Positions 1-16,511 are shown, numbered from the stretch's first letter. The stretch is 64,000 bases of DNA from Echinococcus granulosus (GCF_000524195.1 NW_020170386.1:107363-171362); one strand, 5' to 3'. A program made the numbers and translations. The notes: generated from the sequence alone by a model not told the origin.

Positions 1-1455
1 GACAGCGAAGCCTTGACAGTGATGACCTTGATGGTAAAGATATTTCCAACGTCACAGTGCCCATTGGTCTTTCAATCATGATAATGACAACATATATCCT
101 CATTGGAGCGATTGTATTTTGCATTTGGGAAGATCCAAACTATCTGAAATGGTCATATTTCTGTTTTGTAACTCTATCGACGATCGGCTTCGGCGATATT
201 GTTCCAGGTATGCCTGAGTTAACATATCATTGATAAATATTGCAAAGAATGCATTTACCTATGCCTGAGTGCAAAGGAGGTTTAAAGGTCAACTGCAAGT
301 TGGGAGGCACAGCTACGCGAATTTTACCTTACACAAAGTATTGTTTAGGCTATTCTGAAACGTAGCTATTGAATGTGTGACATTGCAAAACGACGAGTGG
401 AAAGCTGGATGGCTGAGTAGTCAAGATATGGTGAGATTTGATCGGGGTGGGCAATGAAATGGGCAGCAAACTGTCCAGGTAACGAAAAGCAATCAACGCT
501 TCGGAGGCAGAGTCAATTCCAAGGATGGCTGGTTATTTAATGGTAGAAGTGATACAGACTTTAGTTTTTGGTAATTCCTCCTTATTCACTCAATTTACAG
601 TGAAGTACATGCAGCGCATAATCCTCCATGAAATGCGATCGGCTAAATGACTTCAAAATACAGTGAGGCAAATTATAAGCATCCACATGCACTAGACCAC
701 ATCAAAATATGAAGTCTCCAAAATTAGGCGTTGAACATCAGATCCAAATTTTAACCTGCGATTCGTTCTATTAACTCAGCAGTGAAGCAAAGCGAATGCC
801 ACTCGTGGGTTGGGAGAATCTGAGGCATGTGTAAATAGGTTACTTGGAGCCTCCTCTTTATGAATTCACAACAGATGAGGCACTGAGTTGCGATTTTGGC
901 TTGCTAAAAGGGGAATACAAAACCCTATTGCAGAAAATTGAAGAAACTTATGCCGAATATGTGGCAAACGATTTGGTCTTGAGCGTTAATTAATTATGCA
1001 GTACTAGTTGTCTAATTATTACAGATAGGTACCTGTCCCTGTATACTTAGCGATCTTACCGCTCAATTAAATGATTCACTTTCATTTTTTTAATATTTAC
1101 TTTATCGCCAACCACTTTCTAACACTGATTGGTCCACTGCCTGAATAGCGTCAAATCTGCTTTGTGATGAATGTAATAGTTGTGACATTTGCCTGCAGGT
1201 ACCAAGATTGATTCGACCAATCCCCAAGAAAAGCTCATCATCATCACCGTGTACGTAGCAGTGGGACTCTCCGTATTTGCTATGTGCTTCAAGTTGATGC
1301 AAGAGGAAGTAGTCTCAAAATGCAAATGGTTGGCCCGCTACATCGGAGTCCTCAAACGGAAAGTGCGCAAACATCGCATAGAACGGCCTCAACAGCTCGG
1401 TATGGACTCCCGGCAGAAGGATGGAGTCGGTAACGAGGGGCTTTCGCCTTCCTAG
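1..1455 (+). CDS. Two-pore-domain (K2P/TWK-like) potassium channel, 3' end only
   Basis: K2P channels carry background K+ leak current across the plasma membrane. Two coding exons are visible: 3-207 (frame from base 3, upstream part outside the window) and 1199-1455, ending in TAG. They join in phase 1 (G|GT gives Gly) across a 991-bp intron with donor GGTATG and acceptor CTGCAG. The first exon has a hydrophobic helix followed by TLSTIGFGDIVPG, the second pore loop of K2P channels (selectivity filter GFGD). The second exon supplies the last transmembrane helix (about LIIITVYVAVGLSVFAMCF) and a short basic cytoplasmic tail rich in Lys and Arg. The first pore and first two helices are not in the window. 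I am sure of the family but cannot name the subtype. Confidence 0.93.
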
Positions 1456-4400
1456 ACTAACGTGCATGTGATTTTTCGGTGTTGTAAAATTTGGATAAAA
1501 AACTTTTCTTCCATCTGAAACCAACACGGGAATCCGCTTCATCCGAAACATGCACTCAAACGACTGTAGTTCCACCTTACCAAGAATTCAATCTTGATGC
1601 GATTCTGTGGACATTACTTCTCCACTTTCACGAGAGATTCAAAGAAACATGAGGAATTACTGAACATGTAGTTGTCTCTATCCAAATCAGGTCGTGTGGC
1701 TTTGTGCAATTTTTCTTGCAAAGGAGAGGTAGCCATGAGTACATTTTCTTTCATTTTTTATTAACAAATGTGGAGAGCATTTGATCTGGGCGCGAAAATT
1801 GTGTATCCCACCCACATCGTGCAATGGTATTTTCACCAATATGTTCACCAACTATCATTTTATTACATAAGTTGAAGCACTGGCTGCGAAACCACTGCGA
1901 CCTCATCCTCACAAGACACACTCAGCAATTAAGCCTTACCTCTTCTAGCCATCACATTCAGTGTTAGTGAAATTATCAACATTTTAGCGCCCACGAAAAC
2001 CGCGCTTTGTTGTGCTGGTGGAAACAGCCATCGATGCAACAGTTAAACCGCCACGTTCATTTGGCACCTCATCCGTGTGACGGACGTGTGGCTGCAAGGG
2101 CTAATATTATCAATTTCAGTAATTGTAAAATAATGGCACATTTTTGACAACAAAACTACCACAGATCGGGTTTCGCAGCTGAAGCATTAACTTTATTGAG
2201 GTCTTTTTCCTCAATACTTAACTCTGCCAGCGCACTTTGCTGCGCGCAAATGGCCGTCGACGTTGAGCTACCGGTTCAACGAAGCAACCCCAGTGAAAAC
2301 ACTTCCTCAATTTCCAGGTTCCAAAGTGTAGCCATTGTCTGCATCATGATGCGATGTAAAAGTAAATAGAATTCCCAAATCCTGGCTGTATTTATTTCCG
2401 CTCATGGTGTTTTTCAATTCCACCATTTCATTCGCCAGCTTTTTCCCAAACTCCAGGATTGGCATCTGCAGTAGCAGACAAAATGAATGACAGAATTTTT
2501 TTCCTTCAAAATATTTAAAAGCAGGCAATGATAATTGCGAGCGAATTGTTCTTAATTTCGCCAGTTGAGATAGGCTTGACTCTATCACCGGTTTCACTTA
2601 ATCATTCCCAAACATTCTGGTGTTACAAGGCACTGCATAAATGGATCGAGTTTGGAGAGATCAGAAATACATGCAGTGCGCATTTGTTTTTTATGTTGTA
2701 AGTAGATTATGTTGTTAAGCACTTGATAGGTTTTTCGTGCCGAGGATGGTGCTATTGGTGAAAAAATTCGGGATGGCAATATGCATGATCCCAGCCCTTG
2801 CTGAAACGCATCTCAAAACCGAAATATCCATAAAACTGGTCTTCTGCACATTTAAGCGATTGAGAAGATAACAAGTCTTTTTTGGAACAGTTTAGGATGC
2901 TTTTGATTGATAAGAAATGGAACAATAAAACCATTTATTAGTATGCCTTAGTATATTGGCACTAGATGGATGGCCGTTAGCACAATAACTCGGTGGGCAT
3001 GAAATATTCTAAAGCTCCCGCGCCATCACTCATTTTCTTGTTGCTTCTGAATTGGGCTGCAAAAATTTCCTTTATGTTATCAAATTTCGTTACTTCCAAG
3101 GAAAAGGTACTGATTTACCATTCACACGAAAATCCGAAAAAGTTTGCCGAAGTAAAAGAATTCCACGATTCTTACTACTGTGGTTGTTGTGTTATCAGGA
3201 ACATAAAACGAGTGAGTAGTGGGTGTTGTAGCAGTTTCCCTTTCACAAACATTTTAACTTGTAGCACATGAGTAGGGACGTCACTCTTGAAGCACAAACC
3301 GTCATTGTGGCAGACTTGTTTCCTCCAATCACCTCAACTATACTAGCCGGTAATGCATCAGTTCCCACTGAAGTGCACCTCCCCTTCACACAGGGACTTC
3401 CAAACGGTAGCATTACCGCTGGTTAGCTGGCCTTTTCTGTCGCCCTTTTTGCTGCACTGTTTCGACTGCTGCTGCTGCTGCTGCTGCTCATCACACAGCT
3501 GCACAGTTTAACAGCTGCCGCTCAGATCAAATATAACTAGCTGTTTACAGCGGAGCAGTTAGTAATAAATTAAATGGTGAACACTAGAAAAGTTTGCATG
3601 AAGCCTGCACTTCCTCATTATCGGCAAGGGTATTCCGACATTCTTCCCACCATGCTTCGAGCACTTCATTCCAGCATGACAGCTTGTGTGCATTATTGTC
3701 ATCAATCATTCGGTCGTCATTAGAATCGCGCCTACCTGAATGTCATCGAGCGGTTGCTTTGCTAGAAAAGACCGTATCCGTTGCACAATGTAAGCTGAAC
3801 TTCATCAGATTCAACGTTTCTTTATGGAAATAATAGTCAAATTACAGGGAGAAATTGCTTAAATTCGGTGCCTATTGTTTAAAAAGTTTTATTTGGTCGA
3901 CATCATCCATTAAACTTTCCACGTCATAACAATTACCTGGAATTTCATAATGTAGGCAATGAGAAAAATAGTCTATATTAGTCGTTTTCAGTCTTAAATA
4001 GCTTGATTTCCTCATAAATAACAGTACTAACAGTACTAACTTACAGATATACTTTAACCACTATTCTCTATTTTAAATAAGGGTGAACGAAATTTTTAAA
4101 ATGACATCATTATAGCCCCCCCGAGGCTACCTTGAAGATGAACTAAGAAGAATTACTTAAGCAGAATATACATATTTGAAATACCGAAGCGATTGGGGCT
4201 ACTGACACAGCCAAGAGACAAACCTACATGGCGCCGGTATAATACAGGAGCACCTAAGCGGTCCCTTCACCGAAACGTATTAGATGTTCAACTCCAGTGT
4301 AATGTTTTCTTCCGTCTTCAGGGAAGTCACAAGGAGCTGCATCAATGAATCACCATAAGCAAGGGGAGCATAAGCCGTGAAGGATGAAAAGCATATTAAC

Positions 4401-4781
4401 TTACAAAGTGTTGCCTGCAGATACTTATTCGTCTTTAAGTAAAATATTGGTCAGCGTTATGCAGAATAATTTATTCGAGCACTTCCCTTAGACATTAATG
4501 CAGCCTTCGTTGATTGCACTCTTATTATGGTGTGGTTAAAAATTTTGTTAATTTAGACTTGATAACTATAAATGAGTGGAGTTTAACACCAGGGTTTTGC
4601 AAAGGTCTTTATCATTATGCGTAACAATCCCAATATTTAGAGTCAAAATTCTAAGGATTTTTTAAGCGCATAATCGTAGTATTGTAATTTTTACCGTCCC
4701 AATCAGCTGTAGTTTTTTGCTTTAAAAACTATTCGACATTGTTTAAGTAATTATCTGCAGGAGGACCTACTTTGAGTTCTG
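1456..4781. other. Gene-poor interval between K2P channel and NAGK
   Basis: No reading frame here combines an ATG, splice signals and recognisable protein features. It should contain the channel's 3' untranslated region and the kinase promoter, but I could not place a convincing poly(A) signal or TATA box. A CTG tract is listed separately. The open frame at 2999-3271 (+) begins with a hydrophobic stretch, but is no longer than expected by chance in AT-rich DNA. Confidence 0.6.
3466..3488. repeat. (CTG)n trinucleotide microsatellite
   Basis: Seven full copies of CTG plus a partial one lie in an intergenic stretch. On the other strand this reads as CAG repeats, but no open reading frame on either strand ties it to a gene. 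Such tracts are often length-polymorphic. Confidence 0.95.
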
Positions 4782-7700
4782 ATGTGCAACTATATCTGCG
4801 GTGTGGAGGGGTTAGTCGGGTTTCTGGTCATTAGAAATTCAAATTATTGCTAAATCTTGGTATAACCTTCTAGAAAGTCCGTTTAAAGTCTACTGGTTGC
4901 TCTACCTCTATATTTTCTGGTCTGGATCTTGGCAATATATTATTCATTTATTTCCTTAACTGCTTTCTAGCGTGATTTGGCTTTTGTAGTCATATTTCTC
5001 ATTTTCACTACTTGCGACATATTGTCTTTAATGGCGAGTCATAGAGTTGCTTTGGCGGGCGTTAATCATTACCTTTGTTCTACCACGTTTGTTCCCAATG
5101 ATTTTTCCGATTAGAGGTTCGACGTTTACTGAAGTTGTTATCCTTTCAGTGGATGGGAAGGAGTGTTCGAAAGTCGTTGGACCACATGTTAATCATTGGG
5201 TATGCGAGTGCGTTTGTTGTACATATGTTACAAACTATTTTACGCTATGCAGACTTTGGGAGTTGAAACTGCTGTGGAGCGTGCACTTGGTCTCATCGAC
5301 TTGGCATTGAACAAAGCTAATCTACCTTCCAATACCAAATTTCTTTCAATCGTAGGTTTATTGTGTCCATGGATAGACTCATTGTTTGAACATCGTAAAA
5401 ATCTACATGATCTCATTGGATGTTCATCTGTGCAATTTTTTATATAAATTTAACAAAGGCCACATGATTTTAAATAAGTTGTGTAAATGTAACTTCTTGG
5501 TGCTTTTTTCTATATTGTGTCTTGGAGTAGCTTGGTTCTGGTACTGCATATCAATTAATGATGTAGTGCGTATCACGCAAAATGTTCCCATAGGGTCTAG
5601 CACTGAGTGGCGTTGATTCGAAGGAAAATTCCCGTGATATTGAGAATGAAATTCGAAGAACAAGGCCCAATCTCACCGAGCATATTTATGCCTGTAATGA
5701 TTGTCAGGGGACTTTATTTTCCGCAACCGAAAAAGGTGAGGTTTAAACGGGTAGATTTTTTTTTTAATTATCGTGCTGCTGTTTGATTTATGGCTTGCCA
5801 ATGGCCAACTGCGACGTAGTGGTAGTTTAAACCGCGTGCTGAATACGATTTCCCGATGGGTGGTAATTTTACTGGCGCGGTTGACTATTGCTTACAAAAT
5901 AGCTGTTTAGTATTTTGCATTAGTTTTTACCGAGAATCATCCACAGATTGTAATTACTAAAACCTTATTAGGGTTTGTCCCGTTGCTAGTCTCCTTCTTC
6001 CTTGAAGTAGTGCTTTGAATTTGGTCTTGTTATTTCGCCTTTTTAAATTTGTTTTGAGTGCTCCTTAATGACGAAATTTATGTGGTCGAGATTGCTCTCT
6101 TATACCACAAGTAATTTTTAGCATTCCCCCAATCTTATAAAGTTCGTCAAAGGATAATTTCAAGGACGTATCTGTTTTACATCATATATGGATATTATAT
6201 GAACCCAAATGTGACATTTTAACCATGCATCTTGAATGTAACCTCGCGTCTTCCGTAAACGTTTTTCGCATACACTGATACTTGAGTCGCCTTTAATTTA
6301 TTGAACTTTTGTTTCATTATTCTTTTGACTTGAGTTTTGGAAATCTCTTCTAAAGTGGAATTAGCATGCACTCTTCTATTGGATGGATAATCGCTTCCAG
6401 TATCCTCATGTCTCATACTGCACTCTACAGCAGTTAGTTCGCATTTACTTTAAATAGCAAAAATATTGCGTTTTGTTTTTTCCCCTTCGCTAGGTGGAAT
6501 TGTGCTCATAGCAGGTACGGGTTCAAATTGCAAACTTATTAATGAGGATTTTTCGTCTTATGGCGTTGGAGGCTACGGCCACATGCTTGGTGACGAGGGC
6601 TCTGGTGAGTCCTTTATTTTCTATTTTATTCATTCCTTATATTTCTGGAAATCCGCTCATGGTGTCACCAGGTGAATAGTGTTAATCTCTACGATTATGC
6701 TTTTTTTTGCAAATGGTAATTGAATTTAACTCTGGATATTACAATTTACGGGATCGCTTAATGCTAGCTTACGATTAATCACCGTTTCCGAAACTTCCTA
6801 AACAATTACGCATTTGCTCTTGTGCGAGAATTTTCCAAATGTGACTATTGTATAATTTATTTTGCTGTTTAATGATTGGCTATAAAGCATCGATATATCT
6901 GTTTCCTCGATTGCCAGCTTTCTGGATTACTCATCGTGCAATTAAAACCTACTTGGATAATGATGAAGGACTTGTCCTTACATCACACGATACTTCTTCG
7001 GTGAAGAGGGCGATCTTTGACTACTTCGGTTTGCAAAATAATGTAGATCTTCTTGAGCCGCATTACCACTTTGAAAAGAGTTATTACTCTGGACTATGCA
7101 AGAAATTGGCAGAGCGTAAGGTTTCAGCTTCTGCGAGGTATGTTTTTGGCGAGTCAAAGTGTATCACTTTTGTGCCCTACAGTTGCTCGCTCTGGAGACG
7201 CCTTGTGCCAACATATCTTCTATGAGGCGGGTTTCTTTTTGGCTGCACATGTTATGGCCGTCCTTCAAAAGGCAGATCCCGTATGTTTTGCACAACATTA
7301 TTTGTACAAAAACAGATATTGCCAATGGCTTTTGTAATTGTAAATAAGCGTCAATATTGGAAAGAGATTGAAAAGTCTTTCAAATTATTATTTCATTGAC
7401 TTTAAAACGCTGCATTTATCTAGGCTAATAATGGAGATTACTTTATACATGTTATTTTTCTCCTTAAACATGACATAAATCATATAGTTATTTCGAGAAC
7501 TGGAGGAACCAGGTGTTCTGATATTTATTTCCTGAAGATAAACTACTTTCATCGCTCACAGTGATTTCCGTGGAGTCTGTGTTTTTAGCAATGGAGAATG
7601 AAACCTGAGGGCGTCAATGTTGTGTGCAGAGGAGGTGTATTTCACAGTTGGGATCTTCTAGAGTGTGGTGAGTTTTTTGACACTCCATATACATTTGTCA

Positions 7701-8290
7701 AACTTAAAACCTTAATTCATAGCTTATTTAGTTGTAAATAACTTGCGGTTAGATCATTTTTCGTTGGTGGAATGAATGCGCATTCTGATAAATGTGTACC
7801 TTTGAGTTATAGCACTGATGATGCTAGTGATGTTTGGCACCAAGATTGTGCTTATCCTTTATCAGTGTGAGCTGCAGACTATTCGATTTGAGAAAAGAAA
7901 CCCCTTTAGCATTGCATGTTCGTAAACTCTACTTACCGTATTCCCGTTGGTGGTGGCTCGCACTTTCAGCTGACCACATCACCCCTGCATCGATGGTTTA
8001 TGACAACTTTTAAGGGAGTAGCTGATTCTATAAAAGTTCACCCCCTTGGAGTCATCTGTGACATTTCCGAGCTAATTTCCTATGGCCTTTCATACCATCT
8101 TCACCCTTCAGGATTCCGGGACCGTGTCGTGCCGGACATAAAAACCAAAAAAATCGTCGCCTCTCTCCGTCTTATCTTGCTCACGTCCTCGGTGGCTGCT
8201 GGAGCGGCGCTGCTCGCAGCCCATGTCAAATTACACCTCAGCATTCCACGGAACCAAACCCAACAACTCCTGGTCGAATTTCACCCCTGA
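4782..8290 (+). CDS. NAGK: N-acetyl-D-glucosamine kinase
   Basis: Phosphorylates GlcNAc to GlcNAc-6-phosphate with ATP, salvaging amino sugar in the cytosol. Nine exons were traced: 4782-4810, 5115-5199, 5253-5351, 5594-5735, 6494-6604, 6918-7115, 7183-7280, 7589-7667 and 8112-8290. All phases agree and total 1020 nt, giving 339 residues (human enzyme 344). The first 29-bp exon encodes [10 protein letters not shown], so the N-terminal phosphate motif reads GVEGGST (residues 7-13). NHW near residue 36, LSGVD near 75, AGTGSN near 125 and GDEGSA near 151 match the BadF/NAGK ATPase fold. The last exon carries the conserved Ala/Gly-rich helix ([10 protein letters not shown]). The start is the first ATG in a frame that splices cleanly. 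The last two splice joins were chosen by phase and alignment to the family and are slightly less certain. Confidence 0.95.
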
Positions 8291-8873
8291 TTTTCTACTA
8301 GTCGCTTCTTCTAACTTATGCTAATAATTTTCCATAATTAGGCACTTTAAAGGGATAAGTCTATTATGCTAAGGAAATAAAGAGTTTTGCCTTCTTTGTG
8401 TTTTTGTAGATTTTTTAACCCTACGTTCCCATCAACTACGGTCATTCATCGAGGTTAGTTACACATCGCCCACGAATAACTGGACCCACGACCTTGTGAA
8501 TGCGTGTAACTGATGGTTTGTGAAGCAGCTGAATTACTTGCACAGTTAATGCCTTGAGAAGAATGCGATTACACTTTCTGGTGAATTCTATTTATGCGCA
8601 CACTTACGCACGCTGTTACGTGGGGCATGGTTACCCTTTCACCTTGCGGCCTGATAGCTAGCTCCAAGTGAGGTGAAGGCAAAGCTCAACTTATTAGCAT
8701 AAAAAGGGTTCTCAGGGCTGTCTGTAATGTCTCTCAGCGTATTTCCTGCCTAGTTGCGAGAAATCGTTCAGCAAATTTCGAGGAGTCCATTGAGACCATT
8801 AAAGAAGGGATCGAAAACACGGTATAAAATGAGGATTGAGTTGGTTTCATTATGGCACGGTTTTTCAGTGTTT
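8291..8873. other. Shared 3' region of convergent NAGK and YME1L genes
   Basis: The two genes face each other with stop codons 583 bp apart. The plus-strand poly(A) signal at 8376-8381 serves NAGK. I saw no perfect minus-strand AATAAA for YME1L here. No coding sequence was detected. Confidence 0.7.
8376..8381 (+). terminator. Poly(A) signal AATAAA of NAGK
   Basis: A perfect AATAAA hexamer begins 86 bases after the NAGK stop codon and is followed by T-rich sequence, the usual arrangement for 3' end cleavage. Confidence 0.7.
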
Positions 8874-12324
<3,451 letters not shown>

Positions 12325-13369
12325 ATCTGCCAAAAGTGAAACAGCACGGATAAAGGGTAAGCGTAAAAAATCTTGGATGCATTTACGAAGCAATACTGGC
12401 TTTGATTGGTAATAAATATGCGGGCCAAGTTGCTTGCTCTAAGTCTACGGAATAAGTCGGTAACAAAAAACAAGAGCTAACAATGATAAATTCACATTAT
12501 TGGTACGTGAAGATTGACATTGCCAAGTTTAAAGTAGCATAGAGAAAGCATAGTCCCCCCATACCTCAATAAATGCACAACTACTTCGTCAACACATACG
12601 ACCTTCGCCTATATTTAGGGACCGAAATAAATTTTAATGGCTAAGTAATGAAATCACTGCAGTTCACATAAGTACTCTAAAAAGCAACGGAGGTAGGAAC
12701 CAGTAAACGAAGCAGTCAGACCCATTCAAATGCCCTGGTTTTGGATCTTGATTAGTAGTATTAAAAAGCACAAAACCATGACAATTACTGCCTATGCAAG
12801 ACAACCCATTTAGACCTGCTGGTTTTGTGATTAAACAGTTAAGTAATAATTTGATTAGAATACTTTAACTCATAATTAAATGTGTAAGTTTTGTGGCGCG
12901 ATTACAAATAAAGAACCTTACCTTTTTCTGTCTTCTTAACTGTACATGTACTTGTATGTTTTGCCTTTGTTGTTTGGCCTGTTTTTTAGTTTTGGCGAAT
13001 TCCTTTGCAATTCTAGATGGCCCGAGTTTAAATGGGTCAATCTTACAAAAGTGCTGTTTCGGCGGCTCAGGCCTTTTTGACGTCACTACTCACTTTTGCC
13101 ATTTGCTTTCTGCAGAGGTGGGCTTTGATGCCTTAAGTATTGTGAAATAATGCCTAGATTTGCCGTCACTTCCCTTAGGGGTGAATATGCACCCACTTAC
13201 AAACTTTCTCTTATTTGGCTATAGCATTTGATGAGATGTGTTGTTTGTTAAATGCCACTACTTGTATCTTCAATTTGTTATCATAGCCTCATTTGTCTCG
13301 CCTTCCATTTAGGTAAATTTTGAGCTTTCTTACTTGTCATAGGTCTTTCTGGATCGCCTTTTTTTGGCT
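12325..13369. other. Divergent 5' region between YME1L and the coiled-coil gene
   Basis: About 1 kb separates the two assigned start codons, which point away from each other, so the promoters probably lie here. A minus-strand exon-like stretch at 12922-13084 is listed separately. The plus-strand frame of the coiled-coil gene is open for 27 bases upstream of its ATG to a possible acceptor at 13342, so upstream exons of that gene are not excluded. Confidence 0.5.
12922..13084 (-). CDS. Possible minus-strand basic exon, identity unknown
   Basis: The frame encodes a very basic stretch including KIDPFKLGPSRIAKEFAKTK and ends at a strong donor (AAG|GTAAGG, phase 0). There is no in-frame ATG; a stop lies just upstream beside a possible acceptor (GTAG) near 13087. 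It could be an upstream exon of YME1L, because a phase-0 acceptor at 12438/12439 opens directly into the YME1L frame, or a piece of an unrelated minus-strand gene. The composition resembles real protein rather than a chance frame, but no homologue was recognised. Confidence 0.25.
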
Positions 13370-15949
13370 ATGGAACCAAATGTTTCCTCAAAACGTTTGC
13401 TCAATGATATGCGTTCGACTGCTTTGGAGCTTCAAAAACTCCTTTTGGCGTCTCTCACCAATGCTTCTAGTGTCTTCTATCTCGATTCTTTCATTGATTA
13501 CATTCCATCTCCTGCGTTAACAAATTCAAATTCAATTACGTCACTAACAGGAGAAATTGGGTTGCTAAATATGGGTGCTAAGGAGTCTTCCCGTTCCACA
13601 CAGTATCAGGCAATTGATCTTTGGACATACGAAAGCCTTGTTCAATATTCAATTCTGCAGTCGGCTTGTAGTGTTGCTGAAGTTGTCACTTGTGATGCCG
13701 CGGCGGTTGCCTCGAGCTGTCGGGGATTGGTTATTGCCCTGAAAAAGCTACTTAACTTATTAAGTATAGAGGATCTGACGAAGCTTTCCGGTGAATATTT
13801 TAGGGCTAATGAAGAAAATACAATGCTTCGTGCACAGAATGGCTCGGTAGGGCGCATTGTGGCGGATGAAATGTTTGCACAGCCTTTCAGAACTGGAGGA
13901 AAGCCGAAGTGTTCCGATCTCAATCGAACAGATGTTTTTGAGATTGTGGAGAAAATATGCGAGCAAGCTGAGGATGAAAGACAAATTCTTGAAACTGAGC
14001 TTCGCAATGCACGGTATGATCTGGATCGAGCACGAGGTGGTTTTTTCTTGGGAATAATATGCTTACCACAACTTTCTACTCCTTTATATACTTCTCATAC
14101 ATCTTGACTCTTTCCGTTGATTCCTTCGCCTTGAGTTTGCCAAATACTTGGTTTGTTTGGTCTTATTATTAAGAATAACTTTCACATGACGATATCACTA
14201 ACATTGATATAATGCTTTTAAATTTGTTTTCCTTGTCATACGTGCTCGTGCATCTATTCTTAGCTTTTGTTGCAAAATAATAGGTCCTTTCTTATTTGTA
14301 CTCTTTCTTTGATTCCGTAGCCGTTTTTATTCGCTATTCTTAAGGCATTTTTACTATTTTTAGAATCTCACGAGGTTTCTGAAAAGACCATCTCTTACAT
14401 TAAAACCCAGCTAGAATCAGAAAAGAGGCGTTACTCGTATTTGGAAGACTCTTCCTCTGATATTATTGGTAGGTGATAAGGGAGGGCTCCGTAAGTTTTT
14501 CTGTACACATGCTGCTATTTGCCTTATTTTGCAGCTGTCATCCGTGACATCGCAACGGAACTTGATTGCTTTGAACCGGCATCCGGTGGTCTTCGGATCG
14601 CACAGTCTCTTAAACGTCAAGTGATGGGGTTATTGTCAGTATGTCTCCGGAAAGGCGGTGTCTTTTATCTTTCTCTCTGATTGACAATTGTTTGTGATTA
14701 GGCTTTTCCATGGCTTCGATCGTGGAAAGGGATGGAGCAACTTCCCGTTGAGTCGTGTGGAGAGGTGAACCCTTATCACATTGTTCAGCTTAAGGTACTT
14801 AGTTTTCCTACAAAAGGATACTGTTATATCCTGCTATGTTATAATCGATGGATTTGATTTATGGGTTATTGAGTTATCTTACCAAATGCGCGATTGCAGA
14901 TTTCGTGGCTTTGAGGTGGTCTGATTTCATTTTAGGAGATGGAACTTAAGGAAAAAGCTGGAGCGTTAGAGGCAGCCAGATCGTTCATCAATGATTTGGG
15001 TGTTGAACTGAAGGACGTAAAAGCAGACAGAGCGCGTCTTCGTGGGGAGTTGGAAAGGAAAAATCTCCTCATTCAGAAGGTCTTACCTCGTCTTTATATT
15101 TTATCAAATTCTAACTAGTGTTATCTATCCATTTCTTTCAAGCTACTGTCGGCTATTTGAAAAGCCCATTTTTGCACATTAGTTCTCCATGTTTCATTGT
15201 TTATTGTATTATTCCTGTTGAGTTTAGCTTCGAGAAGAGGGAGCTGAGAAAAGCATACAAATTGACCGATATCGAGCAACCTTTGATGCTCTTTTTGAAC
15301 CGAATACCGCAGCCAAATTTGCGAAACAGGTTGCGGAACAATACAAACGGTACAAGAGCAAATCACCCATTCAACGTACAACGAAGTCAACGTGTTCTAT
15401 TGATGCCGTCCCAACAGAGTCGTCTCAGCACATTTCCAGCTGCGGAGGTAAGGCTGCAATCGATCTAGTGGATAAAATTTCCTTTTAATCACTTAACCCG
15501 CAACTTCAATTTGAGGCAGTCGGGCGTATTTTAGAACGACACGTTCCCCATCATCCGAGTTGCCAACAATCTAGTATCGAAGTTGCCTCCTGCGCAGCCT
15601 TTACTCCCTTCCCCAAACCCCTTCTCCCTACAGAGGGGCCTTGTCGCGACAAAGAAAATTTCCCCGATGATATGGTAATGTTTTTCATGTTGTTATTAAC
15701 GAAATGTTTGATCTATTTAGCTTTTGAAGGGTAAGTGCGGTCTTCGTCTCATATTTTCTCTCTTAGGCATCCAGGACGCTACACTTAACACAGTCAAACC
15801 TTGAACAGCGGGTTTATTTTAATTTTGGCACGGAGCAAGCCCTCAAGAAACCTCTAAACGCTTCCCCGATGACGACTGATTCAAAGCGCATCCGGTTGGC
15901 AAAGGTGGGAAATTTGGCGGACACCTGCCCACCGTTGACGAGTTTGTAA
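13370..15949 (+). CDS. Coiled-coil protein, family not recognised
   Basis: Eight exons join with consistent phases: 13370-14036, 14364-14468, 14535-14638, 14702-14794, 14936-15079, 15228-15447, 15520-15674 and 15767-15949 (TAA), total 1671 nt and 556 residues. Residues 1-170 are a mixed helical region with Leu-rich stretches. About 200-260 and 320-400 are charged heptad-like coils (for example EMELKEKAGALEAARSF and LREEGAEKSIQIDRY). The last 150 residues are Ser/Pro-rich with basic patches. There is no signal peptide or membrane segment, so a cytoskeletal or centrosomal role is possible. A dynactin p150-like tail was considered, but the resemblance is only that of coiled coils in general. The ATG at 13370 follows a frame open to a possible splice acceptor at 13342, so the true N-terminus may lie upstream. 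Confidence 0.78.
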
Positions 15950-16511
15950 TTGTGTGACCCCAGTTTCTCCGATTCACTAATTTATGAACTATCTAGGCCT
16001 CACACCTAGTTGAGTTCGTGTAGCTAGCTGCGTGTGCACACCGTTGCTGTCGAGTTGCCTCATTGTAGCTGTTGCTAAAAAAACTTCTAAACCCAATGGG
16101 GACAGTCTACATGGTAGTAGAAAATCTTTTCCACTTTAACCATAGGAATCTCCGAAAGCACTCCCTTTGCGCATCGTAAGCAACGGCTGGACAGGACAAA
16201 CCCTCCTGCAAGCAAAATACTCGCATCTGAATCACCGCAGTCAGCGTTGCACCGAGTCTGTTCCAACGAGTAAACCGTCATCACCACATCCGTCCCTATC
16301 CTCTGCTGAAAAGCCCGATCCTGGTTGTCCCATATCTTAAGATGGTTTTAATGTAAATAAACGATTTCTCCCTATTCTCACTTTGACCGACAGGTCTTTG
16401 TTGTTAGAAGAGAGGTTTAAAGTAGGTTTGTCCGTTCCAAATCATCGTGCTTCGATGAACGTTCGCCGGCGTCTATTTCAGAAGACAACTACTTCGGCCA
16501 AATAAATAGGA
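15950..16511. other. Shared 3' region of the convergent coiled-coil and EMC6 genes
   Basis: The stop codons are 562 bp apart and face each other. The plus-strand poly(A) signal is at 16356-16361; ATTAAA on the minus strand near 16344 could serve EMC6. A minus-strand frame at 16087-16287 with several Cys residues lies inside the interval, but has no splice or homology support. Confidence 0.65.
16356..16361 (+). terminator. Poly(A) signal AATAAA of the coiled-coil gene
   Basis: A perfect hexamer about 400 bases after the stop codon at 15949, followed by T-rich sequence. It is the first good candidate on this strand. Confidence 0.6.

Noticed and set aside
2999..3271. Plus-strand frame with hydrophobic N-terminus resembling a signal peptide
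   Set aside because: No homology, no poly(A) signal or promoter, and length within chance expectation for AT-rich DNA.
13370..15949. Assignment of the coiled-coil gene to dynactin p150
   Set aside because: Only generic coiled-coil similarity; the conserved dynactin motifs and CAP-Gly domain are not present.
16087..16287. Cys-containing minus-strand frame downstream of EMC6
   Set aside because: Lies in the shared 3' region, with no start, splice or family support; Cys spacing does not match a known zinc motif.
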